A stretch of DNA of 8,821 nt from an uncultured Flavobacteriaceae bacterium (GTDB lineage: Bacteria; Bacteroidota; Bacteroidia; Flavobacteriales; Flavobacteriaceae): positions 1 through 8,821 of the forward strand of contig CAJWFY010000058.1 of NCBI GenBank assembly GCA_913031655.1, in the 5' to 3' direction. Both the position numbers and the translations under genes were made by a program. Positions 1-6,827 of this stretch are shown here, piece after piece (the stretch's first letter is position 1; each line of letters starts with the position of its first letter). The notes below the pieces were generated by a model that did no database searches, was not told the origin of the DNA, and saw only the letters and a program-made list of their open reading frames with translations.

Positions 1-409
1 GTTGAGCATTTACTAAATTATAGTTAATTTCTCTAGGGTTTTCAATCGCTTTTAAGATTGCACTTTTTGTAATTTCACGAAAAACTATTCTTTTTGTTTT
101 AGCTTTTTCAAGTTTTAAACTTTCAAACAAATGCCAAGCAATAGCCTCACCTTCACGATCTTCATCACTTGCTAACCAAACAAAATCAGCTGCTAAAGCT
201 TTTTTCTTTAAATCCTTTACTACATCTTTTTTGTCTTTTGAAATAATGTACTTAGGTTTAAAATCGTTTTCAACATCTACTCCCAATTCTTTTGAAGGTA
301 GATCTGAAATATGACCATAACTAGAGGAAACTTTAAAATCACTTCCTAAATATTTTTCAATCGTTTTTGCTTTCGCAGGAGATTCTACAATTACTAAATT
401 TTTGGACAT
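1..409 (-). CDS. topA: DNA topoisomerase I (type IA), N-terminal part, cut by window edge
   Basis: Type IA topoisomerase that relaxes negatively supercoiled DNA by a single-strand break and a 5'-phosphotyrosine intermediate. Only the first 136 codons are in the window, and the gene continues beyond base 1. The visible part is the TOPRIM domain. It opens MSKNLVIVESPAKAKTIEKY, with the catalytic Glu at residue 9 and the VESPAKAKTI signature. The metal-binding DxDxE block lies at about residues 81-93 (ASDEDREGEAIAWH; D82, D84, E86). A conserved FREIT motif follows near residue 114. The active-site tyrosine and zinc fingers would lie outside the window. ATG at 407-409 is chosen because it starts right at the conserved family N-terminus. 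The gene diverges from miaB and has its own TAnnTTTG-type box just upstream. Identification is very secure; only the 3' part is unseen. Confidence 0.96.
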   Translation of the reverse strand, partial: MSKNLVIVESPAKAKTIEKYLGSDFKVSSSYGHISDLPSKELGVDVENDFKPKYIISKDKKDVVKDLKKKALAADFVWLASDEDREGEAIAWHLFESLKLEKAKTKRIVFREITKSAILKAIENPREINYNLVNAQ

Positions 410-429
410 TTATTTCAAATTTGAGATCA

Positions 430-437
430 CAAAAGTA
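430..437 (-). promoter_or_regulatory. Candidate Bacteroidota -7 box for topA (TACTTTTG)
   Basis: Read on the minus strand, bases 437-430 are TACTTTTG, a perfect match to the Bacteroidota -7 consensus TAnnTTTG. They lie 20 bases upstream of the topA ATG, which would give a leader of about 15 bases. A matching -33 TTG/TTTG at the usual 17-23 base spacing is not clear: the nearest TTTG, on bases 472-469, is about 31 bases away. The assignment therefore rests on the -7 box and its position. Confidence 0.45.
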
Positions 438-506
438 TATTATTTTTTTTATTATTTTTTTCCGTCATCAAAATACTTCAATTATTAATTAAAACATTAC
501 TGACAT

Positions 507-539
507 ATTGTCATAATTTATTTATAATAATTATATTTG
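507..539 (+). promoter_or_regulatory. Bacteroidota-type housekeeping promoter for the miaB operon
   Basis: TATATTTG at 532-539 is a perfect TAnnTTTG -7 box. ATTG at 507-510 supplies the -33 element (TTG 508-510) with a 21-base spacer, inside the known 17-23 range for Flavobacterium promoters. Transcription should begin about 5-7 bases past the box, near 545, leaving a short leader of roughly 20 bases before the ATG at 564. The box covers the TTG at 537, so that upstream in-frame codon cannot be the start if this promoter is used. Confidence 0.65.
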
Positions 540-563
540 TATCATATTTTAATAAAAAGATTC

Positions 564-2000
564 ATGAGTGTTGGATTAGAAGTGAAAAATGAGAAGTTAG
601 AAACCAAGAAGGAACAGGTTATTTCTAAGAGATTCTATATAGAAAGTTATGGCTGTCAAATGAATTTTGCAGATAGTGAAGTTGTTGCTTCTATTGTATC
701 CAATCATGGTTATGTTTCTACAACAGATCTAAATGAAGCTGATTTAATACTATTAAACACATGTTCAATTAGAGAAAAAGCTGAGCTTACTGTAAGAAAA
801 AGACTTGAAAGTTTTAATAAACTAAAAAAACATAATAAAAAATTAAAAGTTGGTGTTCTTGGTTGCATGGCGGAGAGATTGAAAGATAAGTTTTTAGATG
901 AAGAAAAAATTGTTGATCTAGTTGTTGGACCAGATGCTTACAAAGATCTTCCTAACTTAATTGAAGAAATAAATGATGGAAGAAGTGCAGTAAATGTTAT
1001 TTTGTCAAAAGATGAAACTTATGGAGATGTTAGTCCAATTAGATTGTCCTCCAATGGAGTAACTGCTTTTGTATCAATAACAAGAGGATGTGATAATATG
1101 TGTACTTTCTGCGTAGTACCTTTCACAAGAGGGAGAGAAAGAAGCAGAGACCCTAAAAGTATCTTAAAAGAAATTCAACAATTAGTTGATTCGAATTACA
1201 AGGAAGTTACCTTATTAGGTCAAAATGTAGACAGTTATTTGTGGTATGGTGGAGGTTTAAAAAAGGATTTTGGGAAAATAAGCGATTTAAGAAAAAAATC
1301 ATCTATTGATTTTTCAAAATTATTAAAATTAGTTGCTGAGTCTTTTCCAAAACTAAGAATACGTTTTTCTACATCTAATCCTCAAGATATGAGTCTAAAT
1401 GTTATTAAGACAATGTCTAGTTATAAAAATATTTGCAACTACATACACTTGCCTGTTCAGTCTGGAAGTGACGATGTTTTAAAAGCAATGAATAGGCAAC
1501 ATACAAGAAAAGAGTACTTAACTCTGATTAAGGAGATAAAAACAATTATTCCAGAATGTGGAATTTCGCATGATATGATTACTGGATTTCCTAATGAATC
1601 TGAAGAGGACCACAAGCTAACGCTGGATTTAATGGATGAAATAAAATATGATTTTGGTTACATGTTTAAATATTCTGAAAGACCCGGGACTTATGCAGGT
1701 AAAAAATTTGATGATAATATTGCCGAAGAAGTAAAAAAAATTAGATTACAAGAGATAATTGATTTGCAACGTAAACACAGTAGTTATAGAACTAATCAAT
1801 ATATCGGGAAATTTGTAGAAGTATTAATTGAAAAAGAATCTAAAAAATCTAATCTTTTTTGGAGTGGAAGAAATGAACAGAACACGGTAGTAGTATTTCC
1901 TAAAGAATTTTATAATGTTGGAGAATTTGTTAATGTCGAAGTTAATAGCTGTACTTCAGCAACTTTAATAGGCCAAGCTACTGGCTATTCAATAAAATAA
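564..2000 (+). CDS. miaB: tRNA-2-methylthio-N6-dimethylallyladenosine synthase MiaB
   Basis: Radical-SAM methylthiotransferase that converts i6A37 to ms2i6A37 in tRNAs reading UNN codons; cytoplasmic, with two 4Fe-4S clusters. Numbered from the ATG at 564 (478 residues), the N-terminal MTTase domain carries cluster cysteines C31 (ESYGCQMN), C67 (NTCSIRE) and C101 (GCMAER). The radical-SAM CxxxCxxC motif is C176, C180, C183 (RGCDNMCTFC), followed by PFTRGRERSR. A C-terminal TRAM domain spans about residues 410-475. The GQNVDSYLWYGGG region carries an extra segment of about 30 residues (to roughly 255), of a kind I associate with Bacteroidota MiaB. The frame extends 27 bases upstream to a TTG at 537, but that codon lies inside the -7 promoter box, so ATG 564 is preferred. 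It is the first gene of the run reaching secG; the next ATG is 3 bases after its stop. Confidence 0.96.
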   Translation: MSVGLEVKNEKLETKKEQVISKRFYIESYGCQMNFADSEVVASIVSNHGYVSTTDLNEADLILLNTCSIREKAELTVRKRLESFNKLKKHNKKLKVGVLGCMAERLKDKFLDEEKIVDLVVGPDAYKDLPNLIEEINDGRSAVNVILSKDETYGDVSPIRLSSNGVTAFVSITRGCDNMCTFCVVPFTRGRERSRDPKSILKEIQQLVDSNYKEVTLLGQNVDSYLWYGGGLKKDFGKISDLRKKSSIDFSKLLKLVAESFPKLRIRFSTSNPQDMSLNVIKTMSSYKNICNYIHLPVQSGSDDVLKAMNRQHTRKEYLTLIKEIKTIIPECGISHDMITGFPNESEEDHKLTLDLMDEIKYDFGYMFKYSERPGTYAGKKFDDNIAEEVKKIRLQEIIDLQRKHSSYRTNQYIGKFVEVLIEKESKKSNLFWSGRNEQNTVVVFPKEFYNVGEFVNVEVNSCTSATLIGQATGYSIK

Positions 2001-2003
2001 AAA

Positions 2004-3257
2004 ATGGAATCTTCAACAGTAAATATTAAGCAACGTTTTGGAATAATAGGAAATGACCCTATTTTAAATAGATCGATTGAAAAAGCAATTAGAGTCTCTC
2101 CAACAGATATTTCAGTACTTGTAATTGGCGAAAGTGGTGTTGGTAAAGAAAGTTATCCTAAAATAATCCATCAATTATCCAATAGGAAACACAATAAATA
2201 CATAGCGGTAAATTGTGGAGCCATCCCAGAGGGGACTATTGATTCAGAGTTATTTGGTCACGAAAAAGGAGCTTTTACTGGAGCTACTAGCGCGCGAAAA
2301 GGATATTTTGAAGTAGCAGATGGTGGTACAATCTTTCTTGATGAAGTTGGAGAACTTCCATTAACTACTCAAGTAAGGCTGCTAAGAGTTTTAGAAAATG
2401 GGGAATTTATCAAGGTAGGTGCTTCAAATGTCCAAAAGACTAACGTTAGAATCGTGTCTGCCACTAATTTAGACATGGAGAAAGCAATCCAGAAAGGCAA
2501 GTTTAGAGAAGATCTATATTACAGGCTAAGTACTGTCGAAATTAAAATTCCTCCCTTAAGGGAAAGAAAGGAAGACATTCATCTATTATTTAGGAAATTT
2601 GCTAGTGATTTTGCTAAAAAATACAACATGCCAACTATTAGATTAGATGAAGCAGCTCAAAAATTATTGAATATTTACCGTTGGAACGGAAATATTCGCC
2701 AACTCAGAAATATAGCTGAGCAGTTGTCTGTATTAGAAGAAGAAAGAAATATTTCAGGGTCTCTTCTTCAAACTTATTTACCTGATTTTAATTCAAATTT
2801 TCCAGCGATAATTGATAAAAAATCAGCAAGTGATTTTTCAAATGAAAGAGAAATACTTTATAAAGTTTTGTTTGACATGAAAAAAGATTTAAATGATTTA
2901 AAAAAAATTACTAATCATTTAAAAAATGAAGATAGATCTGTTAATTATGATAAAGAAGAAATTAATATTTTTGAAAAATCAAATAGTGAACACTCAAATA
3001 ATGACAAAGACACTGGATTAATAGAAATTAAAGAAAAAGAAGATAATTTTAATATATCCATGTCGTCTAAGAATAAATTTGATTTTGCAGAGGAAATAAG
3101 AGAAGAAGAAACTTTATCTATTCAAGATAAAGAACTAGAATTAATAATTAAAGCACTTGAAAGAAATAATGGCAAAAGAAAAGCCGCAGCTAGTGAATTA
3201 GGTATTTCTGAAAGGACACTTTATAGAAAAATCAAACAACATGATATTGAACTTTAA
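2004..3257 (+). CDS. Sigma-54-dependent transcriptional activator (AAA+ plus Fis-type HTH, no sensor domain)
   Basis: Bacterial enhancer-binding protein that uses ATP hydrolysis to remodel sigma-54 RNA polymerase at -24/-12 promoters. The AAA+ domain begins almost at the N-terminus: Walker A GESGVGKE (42-49), the sigma-54-contacting GAFTGA loop (89-94), Walker B GGTIFLDE (107-114), arginine-finger region FREDLYYRL (R168, R174), and sensor II WNGNIRQLRN (about 227-236). Residues about 268-375 form a charged, Asn/Lys/Glu-rich low-complexity linker. Residues 377-417 are a Fis-type helix-turn-helix (NNGKRKAAASELGISERTLY). There is no receiver, GAF or PAS domain, so control probably comes from a partner, expression level or the linker. 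It starts 3 bases after miaB and its last 17 bases overlap lptE. Family identity is firm; targets are unknown, though the groES leader downstream has a candidate site. Confidence 0.92.
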   Translation: MESSTVNIKQRFGIIGNDPILNRSIEKAIRVSPTDISVLVIGESGVGKESYPKIIHQLSNRKHNKYIAVNCGAIPEGTIDSELFGHEKGAFTGATSARKGYFEVADGGTIFLDEVGELPLTTQVRLLRVLENGEFIKVGASNVQKTNVRIVSATNLDMEKAIQKGKFREDLYYRLSTVEIKIPPLRERKEDIHLLFRKFASDFAKKYNMPTIRLDEAAQKLLNIYRWNGNIRQLRNIAEQLSVLEEERNISGSLLQTYLPDFNSNFPAIIDKKSASDFSNEREILYKVLFDMKKDLNDLKKITNHLKNEDRSVNYDKEEINIFEKSNSEHSNNDKDTGLIEIKEKEDNFNISMSSKNKFDFAEEIREEETLSIQDKELELIIKALERNNGKRKAAASELGISERTLYRKIKQHDIEL

Positions 3258-3765
3258 AATAAAAATATTTTATATTCTAATTACATTTCTAACATTAGGA
3301 TGTGGAAGTTATTCGTTCACTGGGGCTTCAATACCAGTTGGAACAGAAACGTTTCAAGTTAATTTTTTTGAGAATAACGCAGGAAACAGTATTGGCTCAA
3401 TCTTTGAACCCGGCTTAGATAGAGACTTTACCTTGGCTCTTCAAAATATTTTACAAAATCAAACTAATTTACAATTAGTTACAAACGACGGGGATTTAAT
3501 ATACGAAGGTGAAATCTCTGAATATAGAGTTAGCCCTATGACTGCAACATCAGATTTGACAGCATCACAAAACAGATTGAGTGTGGGAATAAATGTTAGA
3601 TTTTTTAATATTAAAAAGGAAGAAGATGATTTTGAAAGGAAATTTTCATTTTACTATGATTACCCTGCAGAGGTTCAATTACTTAATGTAAAATCTGAAG
3701 CTCATGACTTAATTTTTGAAAGAATAACTCAAGATATCTTTAACGCCTCTTTAGCAAAATGGTAG
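3241..3765 (+). CDS. lptE: LptE-family LPS-assembly lipoprotein
   Basis: Probable outer-membrane lipoprotein of the LptDE complex, which inserts lipopolysaccharide into the outer leaflet. The 174-residue product has a short basic start, a hydrophobic stretch (about residues 9-19) and a lipobox-like TLGC with the acceptor cysteine at C21. Thr at -3 is atypical but tolerable in this phylum. The mature part begins CGSYSFTGASIPVGTETF and contains the LptE-like segments FEPGLDRDFTLALQ, LIYEGEI and YDYPAE, ending in ITQDIFNASLAKW. ATG 3241 lies inside the last codons of the activator gene, a 17-base overlap typical of translational coupling. The stop overlaps the start of the next gene within ATGGTAG. 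The family call comes from recognised flavobacterial sequence features; similarity to proteobacterial LptE is low, so the exact role is inferred. Confidence 0.82.
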   Translation: MILNFKIKIFYILITFLTLGCGSYSFTGASIPVGTETFQVNFFENNAGNSIGSIFEPGLDRDFTLALQNILQNQTNLQLVTNDGDLIYEGEISEYRVSPMTATSDLTASQNRLSVGINVRFFNIKKEEDDFERKFSFYYDYPAEVQLLNVKSEAHDLIFERITQDIFNASLAKW

Positions 3766-4373
3766 CATTGGACAAAAAAATATTTTCACATTTATTAAAA
3801 AATCCTAAAGAAATTACTTTGGATCAGAGCCTCTCCCTAAAGAAACTTATAAAACAATATCCATTTTTTCAAATCGCAAGAATAATTGAAATAATCGGGC
3901 TTAAAAAACATGATCACTTGAATTTTAATAAAGTTTTGAAAAATTGCGCTATTTATTCAGCTGACAGAAGTATTTTGTATGATATCATAGAAAATCAGGA
4001 AATAAAAAAAAATAATATAACGGTTAAAAATATTAAGATATTATCTTCCGAAAAAACAAAGAATTCTTTTATAGACTGGCTAAATATTTCTAAACCAGTT
4101 TCAGAAAACACCAATAACACATTGATTACTAATTTTTTAAAAACAAATCCTAAAATTTCTTCAGAAAAAGTAAAAACAAATAAAAATTTAGCAGATGATT
4201 TTAAACTTAGTAAAAAAGAATACATGACTGAAACCTTGGCAAAAGTTTATTTTAAACAAGAAAAATATAACGAAGCCATAAAGGCTTATGAGATTCTTTG
4301 CTTGAAATATCCAGAAAAAATCAGTTTATTTGCAGACCAAATAAAAACTATAAAAAATAGTTTAATAAAATAA
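3759..4373 (+). CDS. Small hypothetical protein with a C-terminal TPR-like repeat
   Basis: 204-residue soluble, lysine-rich protein with no signal peptide or membrane segment. The N-terminal 70 or so residues (SLKKLIKQYPFFQIARIIEI; later NCAIYSADRSILYDII) resemble a conserved flavobacterial family always seen near secG. The middle (about 85-150) is low-complexity Asn/Lys/Ser-rich. Residues about 158-191 fit one tetratricopeptide repeat (ETLAKVYFKQEKYNEAIKAY), followed by a helix starting KYPEKISLFADQI that could pack as a second half-repeat. The start ATG overlaps the lptE stop by 7 bases, and secG follows after 9 bases, so it is co-translated with envelope genes. A scaffold or protein-binding role is plausible from the TPR alone. 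No enzymatic function can be assigned. Confidence 0.75.
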   Translation: MVALDKKIFSHLLKNPKEITLDQSLSLKKLIKQYPFFQIARIIEIIGLKKHDHLNFNKVLKNCAIYSADRSILYDIIENQEIKKNNITVKNIKILSSEKTKNSFIDWLNISKPVSENTNNTLITNFLKTNPKISSEKVKTNKNLADDFKLSKKEYMTETLAKVYFKQEKYNEAIKAYEILCLKYPEKISLFADQIKTIKNSLIK

Positions 4374-4382
4374 ATAATAGTT

Positions 4383-4721
4383 ATGAGTAGTTTTTCAATA
4401 TTTTTAGTCTTAATTCTTTCAGTTTCTTTTTTATTAATATTAGTAATTATGGTTCAGAACCCTAAAGGAGGTGGCTTGTCTTCTTCATTTGGCGGGGATG
4501 CTCAGCAATTAGGTGGGGTAAAAAAAACAACTGACTTTCTTGATAAGAGTACTTGGGTTTTAGCAGGAATTTTATTAATTCTAATATTACTTTCTAATCT
4601 CACAGTTGATAAAAACTTTGAAAATTTGGATTCAAAACTTTTAAATCCTAACGATATTGAATCTAGTATTCCGGAATCTTTACCTGAAGAAATTCCTCTT
4701 GAGATTCCTGTAAAAGAATAG
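4383..4721 (+). CDS. secG: Preprotein translocase subunit SecG
   Basis: Inner-membrane accessory subunit of the SecYEG translocon that assists SecA-driven export. The 112-residue protein has the SecG pattern: a first transmembrane helix (about residues 4-24), a cytoplasmic loop with the signature VQNPKGGGLSSSFGG (24-38), and a second helix (about 57-73, WVLAGILLILILLSNL). A Pro/Glu-rich acidic tail (about 85-112) follows, longer than in minimal SecG and common in this phylum. It is the last gene of the miaB-to-secG run, 9 bases after the TPR gene. A 121-base gap separates it from groES, and no strong intrinsic terminator is visible there, so some readthrough into groESL is possible. Confidence 0.93.
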   Translation: MSSFSIFLVLILSVSFLLILVIMVQNPKGGGLSSSFGGDAQQLGGVKKTTDFLDKSTWVLAGILLILILLSNLTVDKNFENLDSKLLNPNDIESSIPESLPEEIPLEIPVKE

Positions 4722-4740
4722 ATTTAGTAGGAGTTATAAA

Positions 4741-4784
4741 TGTCACACTGTCATTTTTAAAATTTGAAAATTACAGTTTTGTCA
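4741..4784 (+). repeat. Three TGTCA direct repeats upstream of groES
   Basis: TGTCA occurs at 4741-4745, 4749-4753 and 4780-4784. The start-to-start spacings are 8 and 31 bases, and 31 is close to three DNA helical turns. All three lie on the plus strand just upstream of the TTGGCACG at 4796, where activator sites would be expected. The pentamer is short, so chance is possible. A binding function is inference. Confidence 0.4.
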
Positions 4785-4795
4785 GTCAACTTAAC

Positions 4796-4812
4796 TTGGC
4801 ACGATTGATGTA
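4796..4812 (+). promoter_or_regulatory. Candidate sigma-54-like -24/-12 promoter for groESL
   Basis: TTGGCACG at 4796-4803 matches the sigma-54 -24 element (TTGGCACG) at every base. The -12 element at the required spacing (GG, ten bases, then GC) reads ATGTA at 4808-4812 against TTGCA: the G is kept but the invariant C is T. The match is therefore strong on one side and degenerate on the other. No TAnnTTTG box with a suitable -33 was found between 4722 and 4842, and no CIRCE inverted repeat. Transcription would start near 4823, giving a leader of about 20 bases to the groES ATG. Confidence 0.4.
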
Positions 4813-4842
4813 AATTATATAAAAACAAATAAAACATAAATT

Positions 4843-5121
4843 ATGAGTAAACTAAATATTAAACCATTGGCAGATCGAGTGTTGGTTGAGCCTTTAGAAG
4901 CTGAAACAAAAACTGCTTCAGGAATTATAATCCCTGATTCTGCTAAAGAAAAACCTCAAAAGGGAAATGTAGTAGCAGTTGGTCCTGGGACAAAAGAAAA
5001 TCCTGTTACAGTTAAAACTGGAGATACTGTTTTATATGGCAAATATTCAGGAACTGAATTAAAGTTAGAGGGAAATGATTATTTAATAATGCGAGAAAGC
5101 GATATTCTTGCTATAGTTTAA
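4843..5121 (+). CDS. groES: Co-chaperonin GroES (Hsp10)
   Basis: Heptameric 10-kDa lid that caps the GroEL ring and encloses substrate proteins during ATP-driven folding. The 92-residue product has the usual family length. It starts KPLADRVLVEPLEAE; the GroEL-binding mobile loop runs about residues 19-33 with the hydrophobic tripeptide III (28-30) in SGIIIPDSAKEK. The conserved GNVVAVGPG block follows, then TVLYGKYSGTEL and a C-terminal strand starting YLIMRESDILA. ATG 4843 is preceded by an A-rich leader without Shine-Dalgarno, as usual in this phylum. groEL follows 19 bases after its stop, so the two are one transcript. The upstream spacer carries the candidate sigma-54-like promoter and TGTCA repeats. 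Confidence 0.98.
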   Translation: MSKLNIKPLADRVLVEPLEAETKTASGIIIPDSAKEKPQKGNVVAVGPGTKENPVTVKTGDTVLYGKYSGTELKLEGNDYLIMRESDILAIV

Positions 5122-5140
5122 ACTTAAAAAAATTAATAAA

Positions 5141-6775
5141 ATGGCAAAAAAAATTCAATTTGATGTAGAGGCTAGAGAGGGACTTAAAAAAGGTGTTGAT
5201 GCTTTGGCAAATGCTGTTAAAGTCACATTAGGTCCAAAAGGAAGAAATGTTATTATAGGAAAATCTTTTGGAGGCCCTCAAATTACTAAAGATGGTGTAA
5301 CTGTAGCTAAAGAAATAGAATTAGAAGATGCTCTTGAAAATATGGGAGCTCAAATGGTTAAAGAAGTTGCTTCTAAAACTAATGATTTAGCTGGTGATGG
5401 CACAACAACTGCTACAATTTTAGCACAAGCAATTGTAAAAGAAGGTTTGAAAAATGTAACAGCTGGTGCAAATCCTATGGATTTAAAAAGAGGAATTGAC
5501 AATGCTGTAGAAGCTGTAGTATCTGAGTTAGGAAAAAATTCACAAACTGTAGGGAATTCATCTGATAAAATAAAACAGATTGCTTCAATTTCAGCAAATA
5601 ATGATCAAACTATTGGTTCGTTAATTACTGAAGCATTTGATAAAGTAGGAAAAGAAGGTGTAATTACTGTTGAAGAGGCAAAAGGAACTGACACTTATGT
5701 AGACGTTGTTGAAGGGATGCAATTTGACAGAGGATATCTTTCACCTTATTTTGTTACTAATTCGGAAAAAATGGAATCAGATCTTGAATCTCCATATATT
5801 TTGCTTTATGACAAGAAAATTTCTGCAATGAAAGATCTTTTACCAATACTAGAACCTGTTGCTCAAAGTGGAAAACCATTACTTGTTATTGCTGAAGATG
5901 TAGATGGAGAAGCATTAGCCACTCTTGTTGTAAATAAATTAAGAGGATCTTTAAAAATTGCTGCTGTTAAGGCTCCTGGTTTTGGGGACAGAAGAAAAGC
6001 TATGCTTGAAGATATTGCTATTTTAACTGGCGGAACTGTTATTTCAGAAGAAAGAGGATTTACTTTAGAGAATACAACATTGGAGATGCTAGGATCTGCC
6101 GAAAGAGTTACTATTGATAAAGATAACACTACTCTGGTAAATGGAGCAGGAGATAAAGAAACTATAGCAGCTAGAGTTAACCAAATTAAATCACAGATAG
6201 AAACAACTACATCTGATTACGATAAAGAAAAACTTCAAGAAAGATTAGCAAAATTAGCTGGTGGAGTTGCAGTTTTATATGTCGGAGCTGCTTCAGAGAT
6301 TGAAATGAAAGAGAAAAAAGATAGAGTAGATGACGCTTTACATGCTACAAGAGCTGCAGTTGAAGAAGGAATTGTTGCTGGTGGTGGGGTTGCTCTATTA
6401 AGATGTATAAAAGTGCTAGAAAAACTAACAAGTGAAAACTTAGATGAGGTAACTGGTATTCAAATTATATCAAGAGCGATAGAAGCTCCTCTAAGAATAA
6501 TTGTTGAAAATGCAGGTGGAGAAGGGTCTGTAGTAGTAGCAAAAGTCCTTGAGGGGAAAGGTAATTTTGGTTACGATGCTAAAACTGAAACCTATGTAGA
6601 TTTATTGAAACAAGGAATAATAGATCCGAAAAAAGTTACTAGAATAGCTCTAGAAAATGCAGCTTCAGTTGCGGGAATGATTTTAACAACAGAATGTGCG
6701 TTAGTCGACATTAAAGAAGACACACCAGCAATGCCTCCTATGGGTGGTGGTGGTGGTATGCCTGGAATGATGTAA
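5141..6775 (+). CDS. groEL: Chaperonin GroEL (Hsp60)
   Basis: Large chaperonin subunit forming a double seven-membered ring that folds proteins in the cytoplasm with GroES and ATP. The 544-residue length is standard. Key elements are LGPKGRN (30-36) and the ATP/Mg site DGTTT (86-90, D86). The apical-domain segments SPYFVTNSEKMESDLESPYI and KAPGFGDRRKAML are present, as are the GroEL signature region AAVEEGIVAGGG (about 405-416) and ATP contacts near NAGGEGS. The C-terminus is the Gly/Met tail PPMGGGGGMPGMM, whose five glycines come from a (GGT)5 run in the DNA. The gene is intact, appears to be the primary housekeeping copy, and is closed by a strong terminator 14 bases after its stop. Confidence 0.98.
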   Translation: MAKKIQFDVEAREGLKKGVDALANAVKVTLGPKGRNVIIGKSFGGPQITKDGVTVAKEIELEDALENMGAQMVKEVASKTNDLAGDGTTTATILAQAIVKEGLKNVTAGANPMDLKRGIDNAVEAVVSELGKNSQTVGNSSDKIKQIASISANNDQTIGSLITEAFDKVGKEGVITVEEAKGTDTYVDVVEGMQFDRGYLSPYFVTNSEKMESDLESPYILLYDKKISAMKDLLPILEPVAQSGKPLLVIAEDVDGEALATLVVNKLRGSLKIAAVKAPGFGDRRKAMLEDIAILTGGTVISEERGFTLENTTLEMLGSAERVTIDKDNTTLVNGAGDKETIAARVNQIKSQIETTTSDYDKEKLQERLAKLAGGVAVLYVGAASEIEMKEKKDRVDDALHATRAAVEEGIVAGGGVALLRCIKVLEKLTSENLDEVTGIQIISRAIEAPLRIIVENAGGEGSVVVAKVLEGKGNFGYDAKTETYVDLLKQGIIDPKKVTRIALENAASVAGMILTTECALVDIKEDTPAMPPMGGGGGMPGMM

Positions 6776-6788
6776 AAAAATTAATAAT

Positions 6789-6827
6789 AAAAACTGCCTT
6801 AATAAATTATTAAGGCAGTTTTTTTTT
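6789..6827 (+). terminator. Strong intrinsic terminator after groESL
   Basis: Bases 6789-6805 and 6807-6823 are a perfect 17-base inverted repeat around a single central A at 6806. The GC-rich heart is CTGCC/GGCAG. The 3' arm runs into an unbroken T-tract at 6819-6827, the classic rho-independent arrangement. In practice the AT-rich apex will open to a loop of several bases, leaving a stem of about 13-15 pairs. The T-tract ends directly at the ATG of the next gene at 6828. Confidence 0.93.

Noticed and set aside
3995..4225. Minus-strand open frame of 76 codons
   Set aside because: It lies entirely opposite the TPR gene, gives a Phe/Leu-rich product typical of the complement of Lys/Asn-rich coding DNA, and has no promoter or family resemblance.
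4722..4842. CIRCE/HrcA operator upstream of groES
   Set aside because: The diagnostic TTAGCACTC inverted repeat is absent. GGCAC at 4798-4802 has no inverted partner and fits the -24 motif better.
5863..6129. Minus-strand open frame inside groEL
   Set aside because: Antisense shadow of a highly conserved gene, with no recognisable protein features.
6748..6762. (GGT)5 run as a microsatellite of interest
   Set aside because: It encodes the normal Gly-rich GroEL C-terminal tail; glycine repeats there are universal in the family.
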